DNA of 64,000 bases. Origin: Gillisia hiemivivida (GTDB lineage Bacteria; Bacteroidota; Bacteroidia; Flavobacteriales; Flavobacteriaceae). This document shows positions 1-8,695 of this stretch, piece by piece (within the stretch, counting starts at the first letter, position 1; each line of letters opens with the position of its first letter). A model generated the notes under the pieces. The model ran no database searches. It had not been told where the DNA came from and saw only the letters and a program-made list of their open reading frames with translations. The translations under genes were made by a program, and so were the position numbers. The stretch spans positions 62,001 to 126,000 of the forward strand of contig NZ_VORY01000004.1 in the NCBI RefSeq assembly GCF_007997295.1. The letters run 5' to 3'.

Positions 1-483
1 TGCCTTTGCTAAAACTTCTGGAATCTCTGAAGCTTTTGTTACCTGATAGTTCCATTTGGTCACTGGTGTCGAGATCCCAACGATATCGGTCTCCTGGAAA
101 GCATCACTTCCCAGTAGATGTGAACCTACTTGTCCCGTAATACAAACCATAGGAGTAGAATCTATCTGTGCATCGGCAATTCCAGTCACCAAATTAGTAG
201 CTCCAGGACCAGAAGTGGCGATACATACACCTACTTTCCCGGTTACTCTTGCATAGCCCTGAGCTGCATGCGTAGCACCTTGCTCATGTCTGGTGAGCAC
301 ATGATGTATTTTATCTTGATATTTATACAATTCGTCATAAACAGGCATAATTGCCCCTCCAGGATATCCATATATGGTATTTATCCCCTCTTCCAACAAA
401 CATTTTATCACAGCTTCTGCTCCAGTAACCGTGGTTGGAGCTTGAATGGCTTTATTCTCCTTTTTGGCTGTTTTAACTTCCAT
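1..483 (-). CDS. ilvB: Acetolactate synthase large subunit, N-terminal part (cut by window edge)
   Basis: The visible 161 codons encode the N-terminal pyrimidine-binding domain of a thiamine-diphosphate enzyme. Seen: [12 protein letters not shown] near the start, RHEQGA carrying the glutamate that activates thiamine diphosphate, and TSGPGATN. This pattern and the ilvD neighbour fit acetohydroxyacid synthase, which condenses pyruvate with pyruvate or 2-ketobutyrate in valine, leucine and isoleucine synthesis. The ATG at 483 lies 11 nt after the ilvD stop, so the two genes are probably co-transcribed, with ilvD first. The FAD and C-terminal domains are beyond the window. A different thiamine-diphosphate decarboxylase is unlikely given the context. 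Confidence 0.93.
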   Translation of the reverse strand, partial: MEVKTAKKENKAIQAPTTVTGAEAVIKCLLEEGINTIYGYPGGAIMPVYDELYKYQDKIHHVLTRHEQGATHAAQGYARVTGKVGVCIATSGPGATNLVTGIADAQIDSTPMVCITGQVGSHLLGSDAFQETDIVGISTPVTKWNYQVTKASEIPEVLAKA

Positions 484-494
484 AATTCAACTAA

Positions 495-2168
495 TTAAAA
501 TTCATCTGTAACACATCCCTGAGAGGCAGAGGAAACTGTCCTTGCATATTTATAAAGCACTCCTTTACTGAATTTAAGTGCCGGTGCCTCCCAATTTTTT
601 TTCCTGTTCTCTATTTCTGAATCACTTAAATCCACACTTATAGTATTGTTTTCGGCATTTATGGTAATTTCATCTCCATCTTTAACAAATGCAATTAATC
701 CTCCTTCCTGAGCTTCCGGGGTAATGTGTCCTACCACAAAACCATGAGTCCCTCCAGAAAATCTTCCATCGGTAATAAGAGCAACGTCCTTTCCTAATTT
801 CGCACCCATTATTGCTGCAGTAGGCTTAAGCATTTCAGGCATTCCGGGTCCTCCTTTTGGGCCCTCAAAACGGATCACTATTACATCTCCTTTGCTTACT
901 TTTCCTTGTGAAATTCCATCATTAGCTTCATATTCAGAATTATAAACCTTTGCTTTACCCTTAAATTTCAAGCCTTCTTTTCCCGTGATCTTTGCTACGG
1001 AACCTTCTGTGGCTAAATTCCCGTAAAGGATGCGGATGTGTCCAGACTTCTTAATAGGATTATTAATGGGAAAGATCACATCTTGTCCCTTTTCCAGATC
1101 TGGAACATTCTCCAGGTTTTCTGCCAATGTCTTTCCGGTTACCGTTAAGCAATCTCCATGAAGCATTCCTTCTTTCAGCATATATTTAAGAACGGCAGGA
1201 ATTCCTCCAACCCTGTGTATATCTTCCATCAGATATTTTCCGCTAGGTTTTAGATCTGCTAAAAAAGGAGTGGAATCACATATTTTTTCAAAATCATCCA
1301 TTCCAAATTCTACCTCTGCTGCTTTCGCTATTGCTAAATAATGAAGCACTGCGTTGGTAGACCCTCCAAGTACAGTAAGTAATCTTATGGCATTTTCCAT
1401 AGATTTTCTGGTAACTATATCCTTTGGTTTTATATCTCTTTCTATCAATAAACGTATTGCCTTTCCGGCTTCTTTGCTTTCTTCTTTCTTTTCATTACCA
1501 ATTGCAGGATTAGATGAGTTGTAAGGCAGCGCCATTCCCAAAGCTTCAATAGTAGAAGCCATCGTATTTGCTGTATACATTCCTCCACATGCTCCAGCTC
1601 CCGGACATGCTTTCTCTATTACCATATTATAATCCTCATCGCTAATATCGTCGGCAACCTTTGCTCCCCATGCTTCAAATGCTGAAACTACATCCAGTTT
1701 TTCACCTTTATGACATCCTGAAGCTATAGTGCCACCATATACCAAAATAGCAGGACGGTTAACTCGCAACATTGCCATCAAGGCTCCCGGCATATTCTTA
1801 TCGCATCCTACCACGGTGATCATAGCATCATATGACATTGCTTGAACCACAGTTTCCATTGAGTCGGCTATAAGGTCTCGGGAAGGCAAGGAATATCTCA
1901 TTCCTGGAGTGCCCATAGAAATTCCATCGCTTACTCCAATGGTGTTGAAGATAAGACCCACCATTTTATTGGAATTACACCCTTCTTTAACCAGTTTCGC
2001 CAGGTCGTTCAGATGCATATTACAAGGATTCCCCTCATAACCTGTACTTGCAATCCCTACAAAAGGCTTTTTAAAATCCTCTTTTGTTAAGCCAATGGCA
2101 TGTAACATGGCCTGGGCTGCAGGGTTGGAATCGTTTTGTGTTAAAATCTGACTATATTTATTATCCAT
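495..2168 (-). CDS. ilvD: Dihydroxy-acid dehydratase
   Basis: The protein has 557 residues, the usual family length. It dehydrates 2,3-dihydroxy-3-methylvalerate and -isovalerate to the 2-keto acids in branched-chain amino acid synthesis, using an iron-sulfur cluster and Mg2+. Seen: GCDKNMPGA and [18 protein letters not shown], which carry the cluster cysteines, and [19 protein letters not shown] near the C-terminus. The start at [11 protein letters not shown] gives the normal N-terminus. It is the first gene of an ilvD-ilvB unit on the minus strand. Cytoplasmic. Confidence 0.97.
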   Translation of the reverse strand: MDNKYSQILTQNDSNPAAQAMLHAIGLTKEDFKKPFVGIASTGYEGNPCNMHLNDLAKLVKEGCNSNKMVGLIFNTIGVSDGISMGTPGMRYSLPSRDLIADSMETVVQAMSYDAMITVVGCDKNMPGALMAMLRVNRPAILVYGGTIASGCHKGEKLDVVSAFEAWGAKVADDISDEDYNMVIEKACPGAGACGGMYTANTMASTIEALGMALPYNSSNPAIGNEKKEESKEAGKAIRLLIERDIKPKDIVTRKSMENAIRLLTVLGGSTNAVLHYLAIAKAAEVEFGMDDFEKICDSTPFLADLKPSGKYLMEDIHRVGGIPAVLKYMLKEGMLHGDCLTVTGKTLAENLENVPDLEKGQDVIFPINNPIKKSGHIRILYGNLATEGSVAKITGKEGLKFKGKAKVYNSEYEANDGISQGKVSKGDVIVIRFEGPKGGPGMPEMLKPTAAIMGAKLGKDVALITDGRFSGGTHGFVVGHITPEAQEGGLIAFVKDGDEITINAENNTISVDLSDSEIENRKKNWEAPALKFSKGVLYKYARTVSSASQGCVTDEF

Positions 2169-2195
2169 CGTTTTTTATCAATCAATATATTTAAA

Positions 2196-2336
2196 TCAAG
2201 AACCTCGGGGCAAGCCTAGCAGTTGTGTCCTGACAGCTCGGGAGGAAATAATTTTAAAATTTCGAGGCAAGCCCGCCTGAATGAAATTCTTTTCGGGCAA
2301 GCCTCGGGGAATTAACCCCTCAATGAGGGATTAAAA
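2196..2336 (-). repeat. Dispersed repeat family A, copy 1
   Basis: GC-rich element of about 140 bp with internal inverted segments (CCTCGGGGCAAGC, GGCAAGCCCGCCTGAA, GGGCAAGCCTCGGGG) ending in CCCCTCAATGAGGG. It closely matches 4579-4713 and, in inverted orientation, 54592-54750. Shorter fragments occur near 15256-15285 and 38945-38979. It has no coding potential and resembles REP or miniature mobile elements of flavobacteria. Confidence 0.8.
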
Positions 2337-2731
2337 GTAGTTTCTTAGGTGTAGAAGGATAGATATAGTCCTAGATGAAAATTAATTCCAAAGAAAGAAT
2401 TAATATTTTAAAATATTGATTATCAGTATTTTAACCTTGGTTGTTTTACGATAGCTGAAGGATTCAAGTTTTTATGACACAAAAATCTGTGAATACAGCA
2501 AGATTCTCAACTTGATTAGACATCGATATTTCAATTATCTGTAATTTATTAGTCATGAAAATGAATAATTCCTTTTTTGAAGAGATGTTTCAGTTTTAAG
2601 CGATATCCGAAGTAAACTAATTTATTTACTTTTTTTATTTTTTGTAAACAATTCAGTTTACTTTGTAATGTTCCATTAGTTGAATTTGCTAAAAACTAAA
2701 GTCAACATCGGCTAACATTTTTTCACATAAA

Positions 2732-2759
2732 AAAGGGAACATCCTTAAATGTTCCCTTT
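2732..2759 (-). terminator. Rho-independent terminator of the GNAT/hydrolase gene
   Basis: Perfect 11-bp stem AAAGGGAACAT/ATGTTCCCTTT with a 6-nt loop. On the minus strand it is followed by a T-run. It lies 48 nt beyond the stop codon at 2807. Confidence 0.85.
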
Positions 2760-2806
2760 AGCTTTACACCTAGCGGTAATAAAGTAAATTTAATTAATTA
2801 GTATAA

Positions 2807-4345
2807 TTATTCAGAAATTTTAATATTCTTCCTTTTTAGAGAATAAAGATCCAATCTTCGGTCCTTCATGTTTCGTACACTTCCAAAACTGTGAAGTTCT
2901 TTTAGTAAATCTAGATCCACGTCTACCAATAAAGTACTTTCTGTATTTGGAGTAGCCTCAGCTTTAATTCCGTTTACGGGAAAAGCAAAATCTGATGGTG
3001 TAAATACAGCAGATTGCGAATACTGAATATCCATGTTGTTCACCTTTGGCAAGTTTCCAACAGATCCGGCAACAGCCACATAACATTCATTCTCTACAGC
3101 TCTGGCCTGAGCACAAATTTTTACACGAGAATATCCATTTTGAGTATCTGTCATAAACGGAACAAAAAGAATATTCATCCCATCTTCTGCCAATAATCTT
3201 GGCAATTCTGGAAATTCCACGTCATAACAAATAAGTACTCCAATCTTACCACAATCAGTATCGAAAGTTCTTAATTGCGTTCCACCTTTCATTCCCCATG
3301 CAGATTCTTCAGCTGGAGTAATGTGCAATTTCTCATATCGTTCTACACTACCATCTCTTCGGCATAAAAAGCCCACATTATGCATGTGTTCTCCCACAGC
3401 TTGCGGCATACTTCCGGTAATAATGTTAATGTTATAATTAATAGCAAAGTTTCTAAAGGTTTCCAGCAACCTATCTGTATAACTGGAAAGGCCACGAATA
3501 GCCTCGGCTTCATTTAAATGATTGAACTGTGCCATCAACGGAGCATTGAACAATTCTGGAAATAAAATGAAATCACTTTGGTAATCACTTACGGCATCTA
3601 CAAAAAATTCGATCTGTTCCACCAAGGAGTCATAATCCTTAAATAAACGCATCTGCCATTGCACTAAACCTAGTCTTACCACCTTCTTCTTGGTGTTAAT
3701 TAATCTTTCAGGTTTTGTATAGTAAATGTTATGCCATTCCATTAATGTAGCGAACTCCTTGCTTTCATGATCTCCTGGCAAATAACCTTTGATCACCTTT
3801 TTTACATGAAAATCATTAGACAACTGAAATGAAAGTACAGGGTCGTGGATCTCCTTTAATTTTACTTTATCTATGTATTTTTTTGGAGTTAATGTTTCAG
3901 CGTATTCCCCATAATTTGGAATTCTACCACCAAAGATGATAGATTTTAGATTTAATTGTTCACAAAGTTCTTTTCGCGCTTCATACAATCTACGTCCAAG
4001 CCTCATTCCGCGATAATCTGGAAGAATAAAAACATCTATCCCGTAGAGTACATTTCCATCTTCATTATGATTGGCAAATTCATGACCTCCAATAATATCA
4101 TTGTATTTATGATCGTCATCATAATTATCGTAATCTACGATCATAGATAAGGCACATCCTGCAATTTTACCATCTATAACAATGCAAAATTGCCCGTCGG
4201 GAAACTTGTTTACCAAGGTAGAAATATCTGCTTTGCTCCAATAGGAATTGGACATCGCACTATATACCTGTACCATGGATTTTTTAAACTCTACATAATC
4301 TTTAACTCTTAAATTTCTTAATTCTATTGTAGCTGAATCTAACAC
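2807..4345 (-). CDS. GNAT acetyltransferase fused to a carbon-nitrogen hydrolase (nitrilase superfamily)
   Basis: The 512-residue protein has two domains. Residues about 1-160 form a GNAT fold with the acetyl-CoA loop in RGMRLGRRLYEARK. Residues about 225-505 form a nitrilase-superfamily amidase with the expected triad: Glu264 in FPELF, Lys339 in YEKLHIT and Cys373 in LICYDVEFPE. There is no signal peptide, so it should be cytoplasmic. This fusion is a known architecture annotated as a bifunctional N-acetyltransferase/hydrolase, with unknown substrate. An amide or carbamoyl compound is hydrolysed by the second domain, and the first would acetylate a related amine. It is transcribed alone, with a terminator at 2732-2759. 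Confidence 0.9.
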   Translation of the reverse strand: MLDSATIELRNLRVKDYVEFKKSMVQVYSAMSNSYWSKADISTLVNKFPDGQFCIVIDGKIAGCALSMIVDYDNYDDDHKYNDIIGGHEFANHNEDGNVLYGIDVFILPDYRGMRLGRRLYEARKELCEQLNLKSIIFGGRIPNYGEYAETLTPKKYIDKVKLKEIHDPVLSFQLSNDFHVKKVIKGYLPGDHESKEFATLMEWHNIYYTKPERLINTKKKVVRLGLVQWQMRLFKDYDSLVEQIEFFVDAVSDYQSDFILFPELFNAPLMAQFNHLNEAEAIRGLSSYTDRLLETFRNFAINYNINIITGSMPQAVGEHMHNVGFLCRRDGSVERYEKLHITPAEESAWGMKGGTQLRTFDTDCGKIGVLICYDVEFPELPRLLAEDGMNILFVPFMTDTQNGYSRVKICAQARAVENECYVAVAGSVGNLPKVNNMDIQYSQSAVFTPSDFAFPVNGIKAEATPNTESTLLVDVDLDLLKELHSFGSVRNMKDRRLDLYSLKRKNIKISE

Positions 4346-4451
4346 AGGATTTTTTTTTAATTTATCGCGAAGATACTAAGGAAATCAATCAATTAGAAAT
4401 GAATAACACGAATTTAGCAATGTAGGAAACGACTAAGAAAAATTCGAGATT

Positions 4452-4529
4452 GTCATCCTGATGGCAGCGAAGGATCTCAAAGGAGTAATAAATTTATTTA
4501 ATAAGAGATCCCTCCTTCGTCGGGATGAC
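4452..4529. repeat. Repeat family B, inverted-repeat copy
   Basis: A 78-bp element whose ends are imperfect inverted repeats: GTCATCCTGATGGCAGCGAA on the left and the complement of GTCATCCCGACGAAGGAGGG on the right. The right arm matches the start of the tandem cluster at 22341. The GTCATCC...GGATCTC pattern is typical of dispersed palindromic repeats in flavobacterial genomes. Confidence 0.75.
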
Positions 4530-4578
4530 AAAGTCAATGACCTTATTAGCGCAGCGAAGAATCTCAATTGAGCAGAAT

Positions 4579-4713
4579 CAAGAACCTCGAGGCAAGCCCA
4601 CGAGATACTGTCCCGATGGTTCGGGAGGAAAATACTTTTAAAAGTTCGAGGCAAGCCCGCCTGAATGTTTCGGGCAGGCCTCGGGGAATTAAACCCTCAA
4701 TGAGGGATTAAAA
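4579..4713 (-). repeat. Dispersed repeat family A, copy 2
   Basis: Close match to 2196-2336 over the whole length, ending in CCCTCAATGAGGGATTAAAA. On the minus strand the element begins within about 4 nt of the stop codon of the response regulator gene (4716). Its CCCTCATTGAGGG hairpin could act as a transcription stop or stabiliser for that mRNA. Confidence 0.8.
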
Positions 4714-4715
4714 TC

Positions 4716-5345
4716 TTAAATCTTTACAATTTCATTTTTTACTGCGAAAAGTACCATTCCTACCCTACTTTTCACTTGAAGTTTAGAAAATAGGCTTTCA
4801 CGATATCCGTCTATGGTCTTCGGACTTAGGTTCATTTCTTCAGCAACCTCTTTGTATGTTTTCTCTGAACAGGCATGATTTAAGAATTCCATTTCTCGAT
4901 TACTCAGATCGCCATAATTTTTTGAGGAAGAATGATCCATTACTTCTACAATTTCCTCACTAAAATAAAAGCCACTGGTAGCAACAGATTCTAAGGCATA
5001 TAGAAATTCCTCTGGCTCAATATCCTTTAATAAATAGCCTCTGCACCCCATTCTAATCATTTTAATAATGATCTCCTCATCATGCTCCATAGTAAGAGCC
5101 AATGTTTTTTGCTCAGGAAAATGTTCTTTTAACCAAGACATTGTAGCCATTCCGTCCATTACAGGCATTCTAATATCTAACAATAAAATATCCGGGCGTT
5201 TATGATTTGCGTTAAAATAATCTACAAGCTCCTGTCCGTTTTTTAAGACTTTTATTACCTCATATTCTTGAAAAGAATTTACAAGACCTTGGAGTGACAA
5301 TGCAAATAATGTGTGGTCATCAACGATTAGTATCGTTTTCTTCAT
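4716..5345 (-). CDS. NarL/LuxR-family response regulator
   Basis: The 209-residue protein has an N-terminal receiver domain (about 1-120). The acidic pair is D9/D10, the phospho-acceptor is D57 in LLLDIRMPVMDG, and the conserved lysine is K107 in GYLLKDIE. A C-terminal LuxR-type helix-turn-helix follows (about 145-205, with LSNREMEFLNHACSEKTYKEVAEEMNLSPKTIDGYRESL split across its helices). It should bind DNA when phosphorylated by the kinase encoded just upstream, whose stop overlaps this start (ATGA). Target genes are not known; the adjacent membrane-protein genes are candidates. Cytoplasmic. Confidence 0.94.
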   Translation of the reverse strand: MKKTILIVDDHTLFALSLQGLVNSFQEYEVIKVLKNGQELVDYFNANHKRPDILLLDIRMPVMDGMATMSWLKEHFPEQKTLALTMEHDEEIIIKMIRMGCRGYLLKDIEPEEFLYALESVATSGFYFSEEIVEVMDHSSSKNYGDLSNREMEFLNHACSEKTYKEVAEEMNLSPKTIDGYRESLFSKLQVKSRVGMVLFAVKNEIVKI

Positions 5346-6127
5346 ATAGCGAGGGGCTTTATTGGGTAATTTAAGATTAAAGAGGTTCCTTCTCCTTGTA
5401 CAGAATTTAAGCTGAACTTAGAATTTATAAGTGCTGCCCGACTTTCCATATTTAGCAAGCCAGAACTTTTTTTAACTTCTTCCTGGTTGAATCCATCTCC
5501 ATTATCTTTAATTTCTATGTGCAATTCTTCGGAAAGATATTCAATTAACACACTAATTTTAGTGGCATGTGAGTGTTTAATTATATTGGAGAAAAATTCC
5601 TGAATTATCCTAAAAAGTATTATTGAGTCTTTTTCGATAATATCAAAAGATTCGCCTTCAGTAAGTATTTCAGTTTTAAGATTATTAAGTCTTTCAAACC
5701 TTGCCAATTCATTATTTATGGAAGCTTCTATTCCTGTATAACTAATTACCTCGCTATTTAAAGATTTGGAAAGCGAACGTACTTCTTTTAGGGAATTGGA
5801 AACAACCTCTTTGATATCCTGTACAGATTGCTTTGCTGATGCATCTACAGTTCCAGATAAAATATTTAATTGCATATTGGCCACAGACAGTAATTGGCCA
5901 ATATTATCGTGCAATTCCCAACCTACATTCTTCAATGTTTGCTCCTGAATCTCGATTTTGGATTGCGCCAGCTCATTTTCGAAACGAATTTCAGCTTCAA
6001 TTTTTTCAAGTAGTAGTTTATTCTTACGCTTTTGGAAGGTAATAAAGAAGATTATTGCAAAACTGGTCAGAAATAGAATGACCACGATAAAATAAACTAT
6101 TAATAAAAGTTCTTCCTTGGCAAGCAT
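5342..6127 (-). CDS. Short membrane histidine kinase (HisKA_3/NarX-DesK type)
   Basis: The 261-residue kinase has one transmembrane helix (about 8-30), a short coiled coil, a HisKA_3 dimerisation domain with phospho-acceptor H73 in WELHDNIGQLL, and an ATPase domain. The ATPase domain has the N-box in IIQEFFSNIIKHS, G1 in DNGDGFN and G2 in SVQGEGTSL. There is no extracytoplasmic sensor domain, so its signal may come through a partner. The gene overlaps the response regulator by 4 nt, and the two form a two-component pair. The preceding genes encode two seven-helix membrane proteins that could be the missing sensor; that is inference from gene order only. Confidence 0.93.
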   Translation of the reverse strand: MLAKEELLLIVYFIVVILFLTSFAIIFFITFQKRKNKLLLEKIEAEIRFENELAQSKIEIQEQTLKNVGWELHDNIGQLLSVANMQLNILSGTVDASAKQSVQDIKEVVSNSLKEVRSLSKSLNSEVISYTGIEASINNELARFERLNNLKTEILTEGESFDIIEKDSIILFRIIQEFFSNIIKHSHATKISVLIEYLSEELHIEIKDNGDGFNQEEVKKSSGLLNMESRAALINSKFSLNSVQGEGTSLILNYPIKPLAI

Positions 6128-6196
6128 GCAATATTATTAGTTAATACAAGTTTACGCTATTTTTATTGACTTTTAAATAGATTGAAAAGTGAGATG

Positions 6197-6934
6197 CTAT
6201 TTGACTACAGTTTTTAGCTTTAAATTAGACTTCCCATTAGCGCAATAGATAAAAGCAAATGAAAATAAACCGTACATAAAAATATTGCTATACCTTAAAA
6301 TAGCAGCGTAGAGTAAAATAAAATCTTCATTTTTAGTGTTAAAATAACTATCATAAATAAATATGGGGGTTACACACAAATTCCAAACTAAATATCCTAC
6401 CGCAATATAAAATGTTAAGTCTCTAGAAAAGTTTAAAACATCATCGCTTTGTGTTAGTTTTCGAAAATAAGCACCAACACAAATTAATAACAGAATAGTT
6501 CCCATAAAAATATTCTCGATGATATATGCATAAAACACCTTCCCCGAGAATAAAATCTCAGCCACACCTATTATAAAATATAAGACCACCGCAAAGTTCA
6601 ATCTACTTTTAAGTTTTGAGGTTTCTAAGGAACTTATTAAGATAGAGCTTATAATTATGTAGGTAATCAGCTTCAAACAGTTATAAAGCCACTCATTTCG
6701 AACAAACACAGAATCTTCCAACCATGGAAAAGTTTCATAATCATCAAAATAATTCCAAATTGTATATCCGCCAAACATATCTACAAAAAAGATCAACCAT
6801 AAAAACCATGCAAAAAATTTAAATCTGCGTGCTGCGTTTTTATTTTTTAAAAAATAATAACTGCCACTGAGCGCCGCTATAAATTCAAATAAATAACTTA
6901 TATACAGCTTATAATGTAAAATATATTCTAGCAA
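6197..6934 (-). CDS. Seven-helix membrane protein, tandem paralogue B
   Basis: The 245-residue protein has seven predicted transmembrane helices (about 8-28, 38-58, 82-102, 112-130, 134-158, 168-192, 204-230). No enzyme motif was recognised. Residues from FPWLEDSVF to AFIYCA are almost identical to the next gene (7022-7774), while the first 70 residues differ. At DNA level the match to the sequence 840 bp away is strongest in 6421-6660 and falls off on both sides. It lies 69 nt before the histidine kinase gene and may work with it as sensor or signal input. Function unknown. Confidence 0.8.
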   Translation of the reverse strand: MLEYILHYKLYISYLFEFIAALSGSYYFLKNKNAARRFKFFAWFLWLIFFVDMFGGYTIWNYFDDYETFPWLEDSVFVRNEWLYNCLKLITYIIISSILISSLETSKLKSRLNFAVVLYFIIGVAEILFSGKVFYAYIIENIFMGTILLLICVGAYFRKLTQSDDVLNFSRDLTFYIAVGYLVWNLCVTPIFIYDSYFNTKNEDFILLYAAILRYSNIFMYGLFSFAFIYCANGKSNLKLKTVVK

Positions 6935-7021
6935 TTGTTTTGTTTGATTTGTTATTCTAAGGATGCCGATATAGCCGAATTTTTCAAATAGCTCTTGATT
7001 ATTTGAAATTAGTCGACTCTT

Positions 7022-7774
7022 TCATTTATTTTCCGCATATTTTCCACCTTCTAATTTTTTCGAATTCCCTTCTCCTTTTGCACAATAGATAAAAGCAAAT
7101 GAAAATAAGCCGTACATAAAAATATTGCTATACCTTAAAATAGCAGCGTAGAGTAAAATAAAATCTTCATTTTTCGTATTGAAATAACTATCATAAATAA
7201 ATATGGGCGTTACACACAAATTCCAAACTAAATATCCTACCGCAATATAAAAAGTTAAGTCTCTAGAAAAGTTTAAAACATCATCGCTTTGTGTTAGTTT
7301 TCGAAAATAAGCACCAACACAAATTAATAACAGAATAGTTCCCATAAAAATATTCTCGATGATATATGCATAAAACACCTTCCCCGAGAATAAAATCTCA
7401 GCCACACCTATTATAAAATATAAGACCACCGCAAACTTCAATCTACTTTTAAGTTTTGAGGTTTCTAAGGAACTTATTAAGATAGAGCTTATAATTATGT
7501 AGGTAATTAGCTTCAAACAGTTATACAGCCACTCATTCCGAACAAATACAGAATCTTCCAACCATGGAAAAGTTTTATAATCATCAAAATAATTCCATAA
7601 TGCATAAGATCCAGAAATATCCACAAAAAAGACAAACCATAAAAACCACACAAAATATTTGAATCTGCGTGCTGCGTTTTTACCTTTTAAAAGATAATAA
7701 CTACCACATAAGCATGCTATTAATACAGACAGATTTCCTATATATAATTTTTGTTCTATAAAATAATCAAACAT
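7022..7774 (-). CDS. Seven-helix membrane protein, tandem paralogue A
   Basis: The 250-residue protein has the same seven-helix layout as 6197-6934. Its central and C-terminal two thirds are nearly identical to that paralogue. The N-terminal two helices and the hydrophilic tail (GEGNSKKLEGGKYAENK) are distinct. The gene starts 15 nt after the stop of the 124-residue protein gene and is probably in one operon with it, its paralogue, the kinase and the regulator. No family was recognised with certainty; helical sensor-type membrane proteins of this size are common near flavobacterial two-component systems. Confidence 0.78.
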   Translation of the reverse strand: MFDYFIEQKLYIGNLSVLIACLCGSYYLLKGKNAARRFKYFVWFLWFVFFVDISGSYALWNYFDDYKTFPWLEDSVFVRNEWLYNCLKLITYIIISSILISSLETSKLKSRLKFAVVLYFIIGVAEILFSGKVFYAYIIENIFMGTILLLICVGAYFRKLTQSDDVLNFSRDLTFYIAVGYLVWNLCVTPIFIYDSYFNTKNEDFILLYAAILRYSNIFMYGLFSFAFIYCAKGEGNSKKLEGGKYAENK

Positions 7775-7789
7775 TATACATATAGAATA

Positions 7790-8164
7790 TTAGTAAATAG
7801 TTGGAGGCCACTTTCCTTGTGTTTCATTTATTGGTTCTATCTCATCGTTGGCAACATCTTCAAATTCCATCTCCGGATCATCAGATTTTACTCTTTTGGT
7901 TGGTGCTAAAAATACCGTCGCCAAACTTGGTTTATCTGCTGTTTCATCATAAGCACCAAACCAAATATTAATTCCGGGAGTTTCCACTCCCTGCTGTAAA
8001 GATTTGGTCTTTACTTCAGCCAAATATGTCTGTAATTCTTCTACCGTAAAATAGAACTGGCAAGTGTCTTCATGTTCTTTACCATTTGTGGTAACCATAG
8101 ATCTGGTATCCCACCATTTTTTTTGAAGTTTTTTAGCTTTCGCAACTGTGATTTTTTTACCCAT
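7790..8164 (-). CDS. Conserved-type small hypothetical protein
   Basis: A soluble 124-residue protein without signal peptide or membrane segment. The N-terminus is lysine-rich (MGKKITVAKAKKLQKKWWDTRS). A middle region has TVEELQTYLAEVKTKS and INIWFGAYDE, and the tail is acidic (DDPEMEFEDVANDEIEP). No family was recognised. It is the first gene of the probable cassette running down to the response regulator, 15 nt before the first membrane protein gene. The clean start, regular codon use and tight spacing support a real gene. Confidence 0.75.
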   Translation of the reverse strand: MGKKITVAKAKKLQKKWWDTRSMVTTNGKEHEDTCQFYFTVEELQTYLAEVKTKSLQQGVETPGINIWFGAYDETADKPSLATVFLAPTKRVKSDDPEMEFEDVANDEIEPINETQGKWPPTIY

Positions 8165-8253
8165 TTTATCTAATTTCTATTAATTCAAGATTCATTAACA
8201 CAGAATTTTGTTAAAAATAGATTTTTTATGCAACAATCTAGTATAATTGCTTC

Positions 8254-8420
8254 AAAAAGGGGCAAAACCCCCTTGAGGACATATAAAGCTATACTTACTT
8301 TTGAAATATTATTTTAGTTAATCTAAAATGTTGAAGACTAAAATGTGCTTAATGTGTGCGATTTATTATTAGGTAGGGCTTTTAATACTTCAATATGCAA
8401 ATCGGCAGTTTTTTTTCTTT
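8254..8420. ncRNA. Structured repeat unit 1 (putative small RNA)
   Basis: The unit starts with AAGGGG/CCCCTT (6-bp stem, 6-nt loop CAAAAC). A linker of about 75 nt follows, then the conserved core GATTTATTATTAGGTAGGGCT, and it ends at a run of eight T. The same order recurs in units 2 and 3. Read on the minus strand, the first hairpin becomes GGGG-loop-CCCC followed by five T, which resembles a terminator, so the transcribed strand is unresolved. A possible -7 element TATAATTG lies just upstream on the plus strand. In this copy the long stem is the weakest of the three. Confidence 0.55.
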
Positions 8421-8465
8421 AAACTAATTTAAAAATTAATAATTGGAAGGAAATAGGATCTAAAG

Positions 8466-8631
8466 AAAAAGGGGGAAAATCCCCTTGTTAAGATCTAATT
8501 GCTGAAGTAATTTTGTTTAATAAGTTAAAAACTTGTTGTTGTTTTAAAAAAAAGTGTCGTTTAAGGTGTGATTTATTACTAGGTGGGGCTAATAATAGAT
8601 CGAAGAACACTAAAACGACACCTTTTTATTT
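8466..8631. ncRNA. Structured repeat unit 2 (putative small RNA)
   Basis: Second copy: hairpin AAGGGG-GAAAAT-CCCCTT, linker, then a strong stem AGTGTCGTTT/AAACGACACC enclosing the conserved core GATTTATTACTAGGTGGGGCT, ending in CCTTTTTATTT. The stem sequence differs from unit 3 while pairing is kept, which argues for selection on RNA structure. Strand uncertain, for the reason given under unit 1. Confidence 0.6.
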
Positions 8632-8695
8632 AAATTTCAAAATGAGTTTAGGATAGTCAATTTCTCAAAAAGCAGGTATAAATATCAATATTGTG

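Larger units (their letters stand above)
2169..2806. other. Intergenic region upstream of ilvD
   Basis: This 638-bp stretch contains no credible gene. It holds one copy of dispersed repeat family A (2196-2336), then about 390 bp of AT-rich sequence with no recognised element, then the terminator of the GNAT/hydrolase gene (2732-2759). Confidence 0.7.
4346..4715. other. Intergenic region filled with two repeat families
   Basis: This 370-bp gap holds an inverted-repeat element of family B (4452-4529) followed by a full copy of family A (4579-4713). The short open frames here fall in these repeats and are not credible genes. Confidence 0.7.

Noticed and set aside
4433-4654. 73-codon open frame on the minus strand
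   Set aside because: It lies across repeat families A and B and its translation is rich in arginine and serine with no family resemblance.
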